Below are positions 10,022-22,900 of a DNA stretch of 64,000 nt, one piece after another. The notes under the pieces were generated by a model. The model searched no databases, was not told the DNA's origin, and worked only from the letters and a program-made list of their open reading frames with translations. Within the stretch, counting starts at the first letter, position 1. Each line of letters starts with the position of its first letter. This DNA is from Riptortus pedestris (taxonomy: Eukaryota; Arthropoda; Insecta; Hemiptera; Alydidae), in the NCBI GenBank assembly GCA_019009955.1, contig CM032228.1:133796001-133860000 (forward strand), given 5' to 3'. The position numbers were made by a program, and so were the translations under genes.

Positions 10022-13000
10022 GAATGTTTGTTTGTATGTCCTTTATAGAATCGTAAACGGCTGAACAGAATTTTATGAAACTTGGTATGTATAATACTAC
10101 TGACCCAGGTTAGGTTTTTGGCTATATTAATATTCTCTGAGACGAACAGGAGTAGGGGTTATAAGGGAGGGCTGAATTAAAAATAGTAATATTTCGTTTC
10201 CTATAGGTTTTTCGCAAATATGCACATAACAAAATTTGTTTATTTTGTTATTTAGAGTAACTTTTGTAATGTACACTTTTTCGTATAACGAAGTATAATG
10301 AGTTATACGCTAAATACAATAGTGGAAGTTATCAATTTTATATGGCACAAAAGACTCAACCGAACTAAACAAAAATCCGTAAGTGAATTAGCACAACTCC
10401 TGCATGATAATAAGCTGTACCATTATTTCTAGGGAAGAGCAGGAGTGGAGGTTGTAAGGGCTAAACGAAACTCCGGAGGTATTAAACACCTCCCTGATTT
10501 CGAGGTACGAACAGGAGTGGGGGTTGTAAGGGAGGTCTGAAATTAAAAATAACGATATTTCGTTTCCTATTGGTTTTTCTATTATGCACATAACAAAAGT
10601 TGTTTATTTTTTTATTTAAAGTAGCTTTTGATGTATTCACTTTTTCCGTATAACGAAGTATAAATGAGGTATACACGAAAACTATAGAAGGGGTCAATAA
10701 TGTTATGCGACTAAATCAAAATCAACGAAACTCCGTATTTAAAACAATTAGCTATATTAACATTTTTAGGAACGAACAGGAGTGGGAGTCGTTAGTGAGG
10801 CATGAAATGAAGAATCGTCATATTTCGTTTTCTATTGTTTTTTTGGGGAACGTGCACATGCCAAAAGACGTTTAATTTGAGATAAGCGTGACATTTGTTA
10901 TATGCATCTTTATCGTATAACAATTTATAAAAAAAGTAATTTGCATAGACGATTTGTTATAGGAATCAATGCGTATCTATGTATGAATTTATTCAACTTA
11001 CTACATAGATGGATTAATACACATTCATTAAACTTAACAGTCATTATCAGGTTGAATATTGTCAAAGAATATTGTCATGTCCCCCCCCCCCTCTTTCCCA
11101 CAACAAACACTTTTTTATTGTGAAGAAAATTTAATTAGTATTATTAACATAATTTAATGTAAACAGAGCTGATATCTTAAAAAAGTGGGATGCTCGTTGG
11201 GTTTAGGGAGGAGAGGGGGGGGGGGTGAGTTAAGCTATTAGCTTTTCCTGATGATTAAGATTACTTCATTATTCTGAGTGTATGTATAAAACTTTTGGAT
11301 TTTAACACTGGTAGGATTTGAAGTGAGGAAAAATTATTTTAGTGTAACAGGAGAAATGATAGAACTAGACGTATTATGGCGGGTATGCACAAATATGTTA
11401 AAATCACTTCTGCCCCAACCCTCCCGACCTAACTTTAATAGTCGCTCCCGGCGAGATTTTCATTCAAATCATTGGGGGAAGGCCGTGCACTCCCCCTGTT
11501 AGTAGTATAACGTGGACGTGAATAAATAACAAGTAAACCAAATAAAATTATTTTAAACTCTAAATCATTGATTAGGTACTACAGATGTTTTTCAGTAAAC
11601 GGAATTCAAATTGTTTAGACGGAATTGCATCCTATAATGCTAAAAAAAGAGGTGAAGATTTTCTGTTTGCTCAAAATACCAGAACTGTGTTTTGGGAAAC
11701 CAGTATTACATTTTTTTTTTAGTTTGTTTTAGTTAAAATATAAAAATAATTTCACTTTGAAAAATGTTGGTAGATTGTACATTAGGTGTTAATACTTGCA
11801 GGTTGTCCCCCGTTTTTCCTCATTTGAAATAGAAAGTCCGTCACACAGGGACTGCGTAAACTAAGCAGATTTCCCATGTGATGGTATAGCAAACTTGTGA
11901 TCTCCTCTCAACACTTGTTCTCTATTTCTAAGAAGTAAAAGTCCGTCACACAGGGACTGCGTAAACTAAGCAGATTTCCCGCATGTAGTTTAACAACAGA
12001 TAAATCTACATACCAGTAACACAACACCACCGTGAATATTAAGCGAATAAATACAATCGATAATAAGAAACCACCCGACGGAAAGCATCTGAAATTGAAA
12101 CAAACAGATCTGCTAACTTCTTACCGGAAAGAAAAACAATTACGGTAATATATCTGAATATAACATTAATTTGATTGAAAACTATTTACTATATCTAGTT
12201 CTGTAATTTGTAATGAATAAGAATAATTTTTATTTCAACCAATCAAATTTAAGTAGGGGCGGTCACCAGAAAAGATTTGCATGTATCTCGTATAATAAAG
12301 GTCTCTTGAAAACAATATTTAGTATTTAAGGTTCGTGTAATGTGCTTTATTACATAACCGAGTATTGTTAGTTTAACATGAGTACAAGTGGGGATTTGCT
12401 GAGGCTGAAAACTAAAAAATCCAAATATCTTGGTTAATATTCAGGATACAGAAAATATGTATAGAACAATATTTATAGAACATTTAATTTTCAATAAGAT
12501 TGGTTCTATACAAGTTCTCGATCCCACTTATAGTAACGGAGATATTTCAAATTTACAAAATGATTCCGATTTCAGCCGATAACGAACTTGATCTTCCTTT
12601 TTACATAAAACGATTAAATATAGAGTTTGGTAACGATCAAACATAAATTGCGACCGCTAGAGCGTTTTCAGACAGACAAATATATATATAATTTTTAATA
12701 TAGACCTCATTTTCGTCATCTTCTGGGTAGGATCGATGGACATTTGAGGGCATTTTTCAAAACTCGCGTCATGAGTATGACCTCCATAGCTGATTTCCCT
12801 AAAGGGAAATCTTCTAAAAAAAGTCCGTCACGCAGGGGCTGCGTAAACTCAGCAGATTTCCCTCGTGGTAACACAATAGCACCCTCAATATCAAGTAAAT
12901 TAACACAAACAATAATAAGAAACCTCCAGACGGAAAGCGTCTGAAACATAAATAATCAGCCATAATTCATAAACAATGTGCCAACTTCTCACTTGAAAGA

Positions 13001-14816
13001 AAAACAAATACCGAAATGTATCAGAATATAACATATTAATTTTATTGAAAATTATTTACTAAATCTAGTACTGTATAATATAATGTATCAGAATAATTTT
13101 TATCTCAATCAGTCAAATTTTAGTAGTCCTTGAATTTAAGACGGGGGGGGGGCGTACCAGAACATATTTGCATGTATCTGGTATATTAAAGATCTCTTGA
13201 TAACAATATTTGGCATTTAAGCTTCGAATAAAGTGGTTTATTATATAACAGAGTTTTGTTTATACAAAATGAACAGAACTTGGGGTTTGCTCAACGCTGA
13301 AAACAGAAAAATGCATTTGCAGGTATTTACCTCGGTTAATATTCAAGATAGAGAATAAATTTATATAACAATATTTTTAGTACACGTAATTTGCAATGAG
13401 ATTAGTTCTATAGAATTCCCCCCCCCCTCTAAACCCCCCTCTTCTCCCCTGGTCCGATCTCAGTCATTAACAACCTTGATCTTTCTTTTTACATAAAGTG
13501 ATTAAATATCAAGTTTGGTAACGATCATACAAAAATTGCGACCGCTAGAGCGGTAACAGACAAATATATACGATAGATCTATCTATCTATGTATCTGTAT
13601 ATATATATATATATCTATATATATATAAAATTGTAACCTCTGTCTGTACATTGATTTTTTTCGCGAAATTTCACGATAACTTTTCATTTCACATGTCATA
13701 GACACCATAACTGCATTTTGCTTTCTTTGGTGTCTGTTTGTTTGTTATGTTTGTTTATTTGTTTGTTTGTTTATTTGTTTGTTTGTTACCCTTTTCACGC
13801 ATATACGGCTAAACCGAATTTTATGAAACTTGGTATGTATATTGCTACTAGCCACAACTTAGACTTTAGGCTTATATTAACATTCTCTAAGACGAACAGT
13901 GTGGGGGGTTATAAGGAGGGCCTCTGAAATTAAAAATTAGCGATATTTCGTTTCCTAATGCTTATTCAGCACATATATGCCCAATAACAAAAGAGATTTA
14001 TTTTGTAATTTAAAAGTAACTTTTTGTTATATTACACTTTTTTCGTATTACTGAATTATAAACGAGATATACGCTGAAACCTATAGCGGAAGTGAACAAT
14101 TTTATTTGCAGGAAAAAAGATCCAACCGAAATAATACAAACTCGGTATAATGTGTATTAGCACTAACGCCTTTAATATACCAAGCCATGCCAACACTTTT
14201 AGGGACGGGCAGGGAGTGGGGGGTTTATAAGGGAAGCCTGAAATTAAAAATAGCGATATTTCGTTTCCTATTGGTTTTTCCGCAAATATAACATAACAAA
14301 TGTTGTTTATTGTGTTATTTCGGAGTAACGTTTGTTATATACACTTTTGTCGTATACCTAAGTATTATTGAGTTTTACGTTAAAACTTATAGCGGGAGTC
14401 AACAATTTTATTTGGCACATAACGTCTGAACCGAAACTTAACAAATCTCGGTATGTCAATTAGCTTGAATTCTTCCATGTATTATAAGTTACTATCAATT
14501 TTTAGGGTTCGTACGGGCAAGAGTGGGGGTTATAAGGGAGGCATGAAATAAAAATTTCACCATATTTACATGTTATAAGAGACGGGAAATATAAAAATAT
14601 CGAAGACTGTGTTGCCTTATCGAACAAATAATTCTATTATTAGCAAATCCAACGGCAAAGAAGGGTATCAATCTAAACACTGGGACGGGTAAATGTCAAA
14701 ATATTGTTGCAATGTAAAGCCTTGCTAAAAATACCATCACCAATTCAGCCTCAAATGAATTCCCGGGCGAAGCCGGGTATCTGAGCTTGTATATTATATC
14801 TATATATATATTATAC

Positions 14817-14858
<42 letters not shown>

Positions 14859-16916
14859 GTAACCTCTGTCTGTACATTGATTTTTTTCGCGAAATTTCAC
14901 GATAACTTTTCGTTTAACATGTCATAGACACCATAACCTGCATTTTGTTTCTTTGGTGTCTGTTTGTTTGTTTAGTAGTTTGTTTGTTTGTTACATTTTC
15001 ACGCATAAACGGCTGAGACCGAATTTTTATGAAACTTGGTATGTATATTACCTACTAGCCAAACTTAGGCTTTAGGGCTATATTAATATTCTCTAGAACG
15101 AACAGGATGGGGGGGTTATTAGGGAGGCCTGAAATTAAAAATAGCGACATTTCGTTTCCTATTTGCTTTTTCAGCTAATATACACATAACAAAAGTTGTT
15201 TTTTTTGTAATTTAGAGTAACTTTTATTATATGCACTTTTGTCGTATACCTAAGTATAAATGAGTTATACGCTAAAAACTACTGTGGAAGTCAACAATTT
15301 TATTTGGCACAAAAGACTCAACCGAACTAAACCAAACTCGCTATGTGAATTAATACTAACAATTTCCTTATAATAAGCCATACTAACATTTCTAGGGACG
15401 GGCAGGAGTGGGGGTTATAAGGGAGGCCTGAAATTAAAAATAGCGATATTTCGTTTCCTATTGCTTTTTCAGCAAATATGCACATAACAAAAGTTGTTTA
15501 TTTTGTTATTTAGAGTAACTTTTGTAATTATTCACTTTTGCCGTATACGGAAGCATAAATGAGTTATCCGCTATAAACTAAAGCGGGAGTCCACAATTTT
15601 ATTTGGCACTAAAGACTCAACCGAATTAAACCAAACTCGGCATGTGAATTACTACTAACGCCTTCATTATAATAAGCTATACTAACATTTCTAGGGACGG
15701 GCAGGAGTGGGGGTTATAAGGAAGGCCTGAAATTAATAATAGTGATATTTCGTTTCCTATTGCATTTTCGGCAAATATGCACATAACAAAAGTTGTTTAT
15801 TTTGTTATTTAGAGAAATTTGCTCAACACTTCTTTTCGATATGAACTACCAGGTACCTCAAATGAAAAAAATGATTCAAATGTATGTCAATATTTTCTCC
15901 TTAATAATTCAAATCTATGCATAATGCACAGGAGACGGGAAATATGACAATATGCAGGACAGTGAAGTCTTACATAAAAAAATAATTTTATTATTAACAA
16001 ATGCCAACAACGGGTATTAACCCTAAACACTGGAACGGCAGTCTTCGATATTTTTATATTTCCCGTCTCTTATACATGTAAATACGGTGAATTTTTATTT
16101 CAGGCCTCCCTTATAACCCCCCTCCCGTTCGAACCTAAAAATTTTAATATAACTTATAATCATGGAAGAATTAATGCTAATTGACATACCGAGTTTTGTT
16201 AAGTTCGGTTCAGCCGTTAGTGCCCGCTAAAGTTTTAACGTATAACTCATTTATACTTAGGTATACGACCAAAGTGTATATAACAAAAGTTACTCCAAAT
16301 AACAAAATAAACAACTTTTGTTATGTTTATATTTGCGAAAAAACCAATAGGAAACGAAATATCGCTATTTTTAATTTCAGGCTTCCCTTATAACCCCCAC
16401 TCCTGCCCGTCCATAGAAATGTTGGTATGGCTTATTATAATGAAGGCCTCACTGATAATACACATACCGAGTTTTATTTAGTTCGGTTGAGTCTTTTTTG
16501 GCAAATAATATTGTTGACTCCCGCTATAATTTTTAGCGTATAACGCATTTAAACTTCGATATACGACAAAAGTGTATATAACAAAAGTTACTCTAAATAT
16601 CAAAATAAACAACTTTTGTTATGTGCATATTTGGTGAAAACCAATAGAAAACAAAATATCGCTATTTTTAATTTCAGGCTTCCCTTATAACCCCCACTCC
16701 TGTTCGTCTCAGAGAAAATTAATATAGCCTAAAGTCTAAGTTGGATTAGTAGTAATATACATACCAAGTTTCATAAAATTCGGTTCAGCCGTTTATGCGT
16801 GAAAAGGTAACAAACAAACAAACATACACGAAAGAAACAAAATGCAGATGTGGTGTCTATGACGAAAAGTTATAGTGAAATTTCGCGAAAAAAATCACTG
16901 TACAGACAGAGGTTAC

Positions 16917-16992
<76 letters not shown>

Positions 16993-19900
16993 TTTTGAAC
17001 GGACCTCATTTTCGTCATCTACTAGGTAGGATCGATGGACATTTGAAGAATCATTTCAAAATTAGCGTCATGAGTACGGCCTCTATAGCAGATTTCCCTT
17101 GAGGGAAATCTGCTAAAAAGGCGATTGACATAGTACATCAAAACAGAGTAACAACGTACTTTCTAAACCTTGGAAATCACCTAGAATGAAAACTACTTGA
17201 TACTTTATTACAAAGGTATATCAGGCCAACATATTTACCTATTTATTTCTCATTTTTTCATATATTTTTCCTATTATTGTTTTGGGCAATATTCACGGTT
17301 ATTTCATTGTTTGTTTTGTAATAATCTACTGGGAGCCTTGGAAGGGGGGGGGGGGTTGGCTTTCAAAAGAATGTATTTATTTTGAAATATATTGTCATGT
17401 CTTGAAGCAACTGATACGATGATTATTTTCTTCCAATTTAAATTGTTGTAAGATTTAGCTATAAGGTGAGTTTTCATCAGTGCCTTGAACAGTAAATATT
17501 CTTTCTTATAACATAAGAGAATAATGTGAATAATTTCTGGGCACCTAGAAAGATCCATGAGGAGAACAATTTATACAATATTATATACATTGTTGACTTA
17601 ATTGATGGTTCGTATTGCAGAGTGCAGTTCGTGCCGCTCTTGAGGGAAGGGTCCTTGTCCTAGAAGGTATTGAAAAGGCTGAGAGAAATGTGCTTCCGGT
17701 ATTAAATAACTTACTTGAAAATCGAGAAATGAATTTGGAAGATGGTAGGCTTTTGATTCCAGCACAACGCTATGATAAACTAGTCAAGGTAAGTCCTAGA
17801 TTTAATATTGTTACGTTTTTTTATTACCAAAACCAGTAATAAACGTTTTTAATAAGAGTTCTTTTGGATTGCAAAATTAAATACTCGCAAGTTTCACAGT
17901 TTTTATCACTGCACAATTTATTTCACAATGCACAATACACTTGGTAATTATTCTTAATTACTACTTACAGTATACACTTAAGTGTTGACCATACAAGTAT
18001 TTGTGGTAATGCTTGACACACTCTAACACTGCCAGAAGCTCCCGTCGGGGAACACAATAATTTCTTTCGGGCTTGGAGAGTACCCTGCTGAAGTAACCAA
18101 TGACTCTTTCTGCCCCATAAACTACTTGAGAAAGCACTCCTCCTATTCCATAGCTACTGTCGTCCGTATCAATTATGAACTTCTGTCCAGCGATTGGATA
18201 AGCAAGGACAGGTGCTGTGCACAAGAGTTCCTTGAGCCTCTGGAACGCATCTTCCGCTGCCTCACTCCAGTGGTACGGTCGCGACTTTTTGGTTAGCTCG
18301 TGCAAGCTGGCAGCTACCTGGGCAAAGTTTGGCACGAATCTCCTGTAGTATGTGCAAAGCCCCAGGAAGCTACGCAGCTCGTGAAGATTTCGTGGTCGAG
18401 GCCAGTCCTTTACTGCCCGTATTTTGTCCTCGTCAGTGGAGATGCCCTCTGCTGTTACCCGATGTCCCAAGTATTTGACCTCTTTCTGAAACAGAGCACA
18501 TTTCTTTATGCTTAACTTCAGCCCGGCTGCTGTTATGCGACTAAATACTTCATCCAGGTTTTTAAGATGTTCCTCAAAAGTCTTCCCCATAACGATTATG
18601 TCATCTAGATACACCAAGGATGTCTTCCAATTGAGACCCTTTAGCACACGTTCCATTAAACGCTCAAAAGTAGCTGGGGCGTTGCAGAGCCCAAATGGCA
18701 TCACCTTGAACTGCCATAAGCCATTGCTTGCGCTAAAGGCAGTTTTCTCTATGTCCTTATCGGCTATCTCTACTTGCCAGTAGCCGCTTTGCAAGTCCAA
18801 GGTAGAAAACCATTTCGTTCCAGCCAACGTGTCTAAGGTGTCGTCAATTCTTGGCAGCGGATAGCTGTCTTTCTTGGTGACGTAAATGAGTTTTCTGTAG
18901 TCGACGCAGAATCTGGTGCTGCCGTCGTTTTTTTGAGTCGAGTCCGAGCTGCCGACGTGACAACATCGCAGCTTAGAAGCGGATTAAAATTATCTCGGGG
19001 CAAAACTTGCCTTTCCCCGGACAGCTAAATGTTAATCTAATATATAAATTAATTATTAATTATTATCATATTTTGTTCATTTAATATTTCCTCTTACGTA
19101 GAACTAAAATTAATTAAATAAGGCCTCAGAGCCTTCCTTTTTCATTAAATTAATTAATTCTCAAAGAATTAAGTATACTACAGCTATCACTTTTCAAATA
19201 TTTATTTCTTTTACTACTAATAAACATATAAAACTACTAAAATAAAAGAGCTAATTAGAAATGAATAAACCTCCCGACCCTAGATCCCCTAAAATAAAAA
19301 GGATTAAACGGAATTGGAAAAATGCAATAGAACTCGGAGAAATTAAAAACCCGGATGACAATTTAAATATTAATAAATTTTTAATTATAGAGAAAAAAGA
19401 AGACGGAGACTTAAAAACTGTCTCACCGTTCTTAATTTACAAAACGATTAGTAATATTTGTGGGGAACCGAAAAATGTAAAAAAATTACGAAATGGAACA
19501 ATTCTAGTCGAGACAAATTCAAAAGAGCAGTCCGAAAAGCTATTTAAATTAACGAGCTTTGGAACGAGCAAAGTAACAGTTCGCCCACATGAAGCACTAA
19601 ATATAAGTAAGGGGGTCATATTTTGCCCTGATTTGGATGGGATAGATGAAATGGAAATTTTAGAAGAGCTGAGAACACACAAAGTAAAGGAGATACGGAG
19701 AATAATTAGTAAGCGGGCAGGAACAGAAAGGAAAACCCACCTGTACGTACTAACATTCTCTCTGCCCTCCCTCCCAGAAACAATAAAAATAGGATTTCAG
19801 TTAATAAAAATTAAAATGTATGTACCAAACCCCATAAGGTGTAGGGTATGCTTAAAATTTGGACATTTTTCAGATAAATGTACAAAAAGCCCCGTATGCG

Positions 19901-22900
19901 GATTCTGTTCCAAAGCACAGCATACCGGTATGCCGTGTGAATCTATAGTACCAAAGTGCGTAAACTGTGGTGAAAATCATCACAGCCTTGACACAAAATG
20001 CCCCAGACTAATTGACGAAAAGCAAATTAAAACAATACAGTTTAAAGATAAAGTACCTTATAACGTAGCTAGAAGAATATATAAAGAAACAGCCCATACT
20101 ACAGTAAATAAAAGCTATTCTGACGCTACAAGAAATAGGAAATTGGTAGGGGTTTCTGTAGCCTGCCAAACTGAGTCATTTATTCCACAGATAGATAGCA
20201 CAAAGACAAACACAGCTTCAAGCTCAACCACTGATCTAGGTACTGGATTAGCGAGATCTGATAAGGCCCCTCCACTTCTTTCCCCGGCCCTTAGTCCTTC
20301 CCCACCCAGCCTCCCTATCCCCTCTCTCCCTCCTCCCTCCCCCAGCCCTTCTGTTAGCTCAGATTCTCACTCTATCGGAAGTGAGAATCCGCCGGGAGCG
20401 TTTAAAGCACCGGCAAACACTGAGCAATTTTTGATACCCAAGTATCACAAAAAAAATAGAAAAAAGAAAGGAGATAAATCCAAAAGCGATGATGATATGG
20501 ACACACTATAACTCACACATGATGATGCAACATCATGATTACACACACACTCAAACAACAAATTCAAACATACACCTACACCTATACACTTTCGACCTAA
20601 TATTACCTATTTACTCTAATTACCATATAATCCATATCACCTCAATTATCAGTCAAAATAAATATTTAAAAAAGAAATATAATGTAATAATACTCCAGAA
20701 AACAAAAATTGTTAATCTTAAGAAGCAGGTCTCAAAACAAAACGTTGTTAATCATGCCTATCATAAGTTTTAATTGTAATGGGGTAAGAACGCAATATGA
20801 AGAAATAAAAATCCTACTAAGTGACTACAACCCACCTATACTTTGCCTGCAGGAAACAAAACTTAAAATGAACATTGCACTAGACATTAAGAACTACAAA
20901 ATCTATAGGAAGGATAAGGATATAGAAGACGGAGAACACGCCCACGGAGGAGTAGCTACAGCTGTGAGAAAGGACCTATTCTCCGAGGAAGTACCAATAG
21001 ATACACCACTTCAAGCCTTAGTAACAAAAGTAAAACTAAAATTTTACATCACCATCTGTAATATATACCTGCCCCCAACTGAAAATATAAATGAAGCTGC
21101 ACTCCTACAACTCATAAACACTCTTCCAGCTCCGTATATAGTATTAGGAGATATGAATGGGTCACATCCATCCTGGAGTCCAGCAACACCTAACACTAGA
21201 GGCAACACAATCCGAAGAATAATTGACTCGACAGACTCCATCTTATTAAATACAGGCGCCATCACCCATATATGCCCCAGGACAGGCTCACAATCAGCCA
21301 TAGACCTTTCATTTGTTTCACCAACATTAGACATGCAACTCACATGGGATGTCTGTAATGACCAGCATAGAAGTGATCATTTCCCACTATTGCTGTATCT
21401 CAATGAAGAGATACCCAGACTTAAAGGCACCCGAGATGGATCACAGAAGAAGCTAACTGGGATGAATTCCAAGAAAAAATGGCCACATCAATTCAACAAA
21501 TCCCTGAGAGCACGGATGAAATGGTAGCCTACTTTACAAACTCTATTATACAAAGCGCACAAGAGACCATTCCAAGAACTAAGGGATTTCCTAAAACAAA
21601 TCATGCCCCATGGTTTGACAAAGAATGCCGGGCAGCAATCAAATTAAAGAACAAGGCTCTAAAACATTTCCAGCACTCACCAACAATAGATAATTTAATA
21701 AAATATAAGAAAGAAAAAGCTATAGTAAGAAACCTAATAAAACTTAAAAAGAAATCCTCATGGAAAAATTATGTTGAATCCATTAACACAAGCACACCAA
21801 TAAAAAAAGTTTGGGGAAATATAAGAAGTATAACTAGCAATTACACCATAGAAACTCCCATCCTGAATATACAAGGTGAAATAGTAACTGATCCACAAAA
21901 AATATCTGAATCCTTTGTAAACTATTTTGCTGCCATATCAAACCCTGATGATGTCTCCAACCATAACACCCAAACTCAGGAAATAGATTTCAAAGAACCA
22001 ACATACCAAGACAATGAATCCCGCTATGAATATAACTGCCCATTCACACACAATGAATTAGAATATGCAATAAAAGAACTGAAACCATCCAATCCAGGAA
22101 AAGATGATATCCATAATACTATGTTAAAAAATCTGCCCTCCACAGCAAAACCTGTTCTTGTGACCATATTTAACAAACTCTGGAGTACTGGTTCATATCC
22201 CATGACTTGGCAAGAATCCATAATCGTCCCAATTTTGAAACCTGGAAAAGACAGGCTAATCATCAGCAACTACCGGCCTATATCTTTAACAAGTTGCATG
22301 TCAAAGTTGTACGAAAAAATGATAAGTAGACGTCTTATGTGGGTGCTGGAGAAATATAACATGTTATCTCCTATTCAATGCGGATTCCGAAAATCAAGAT
22401 CCACTATAGATCATCTAGTGTCAATGGAAGCTGAACTTCTGAATACTTTTATAGACAAAAAAGAAGCAGTAGCTATATTTTTTGATATAGAAAAGGCCTA
22501 TGACACTATTGATAGAAACATAATCCTCAACCAGTTACATACATGGGGTTTCAAAGGAGCACTTCCAGAGTTCATAAAAAAATTTCTATCCGAAAGGTAC
22601 ATCCGTGTCAGAGTGGGAGCTACTATATCAAGCAGGAAGAAAATTCTAAAAGGCATCCCTCAAGGAAGTGTAATGAGTTGTATCTTATTTGCAATTGCCA
22701 TCAACTCTATTGTGAGTGTAATTCCACGACCTTTTAAAGCATTCCTCTATGTAGATGACTTAGCAATTCTACTCCGTTTCCAGAGTCCAGCATGGATGAG
22801 AAGACTACTCCAGAATCTCTTGAATAACCTTCAAGCATGGGCAACATGCCAAAATCTTCGATTTTCCATAGAAAAAACTAAATGTGTAATATTTTCAAGA

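Larger units (their letters stand above)
12816..17114 (-). mobile_element. Helentron-like family A copy split by a block of Helitrons
   Basis: The 3' side (minus strand) is at 12816-13613, from AAGTCCGTCACGCAGGGGCT to CGACCGCTAGAGCGGTAACA. The 5' side is at 16986-17114, from GAACGGACCTCATTTTCGTC to the palindrome TTTCCCTTGAGGGAAA and CTGCTAAAA. Between them lie three family B Helitrons (13614-16985). Removing these would bring the halves together at the (TA)n, as in copy 1. Confidence 0.6.
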
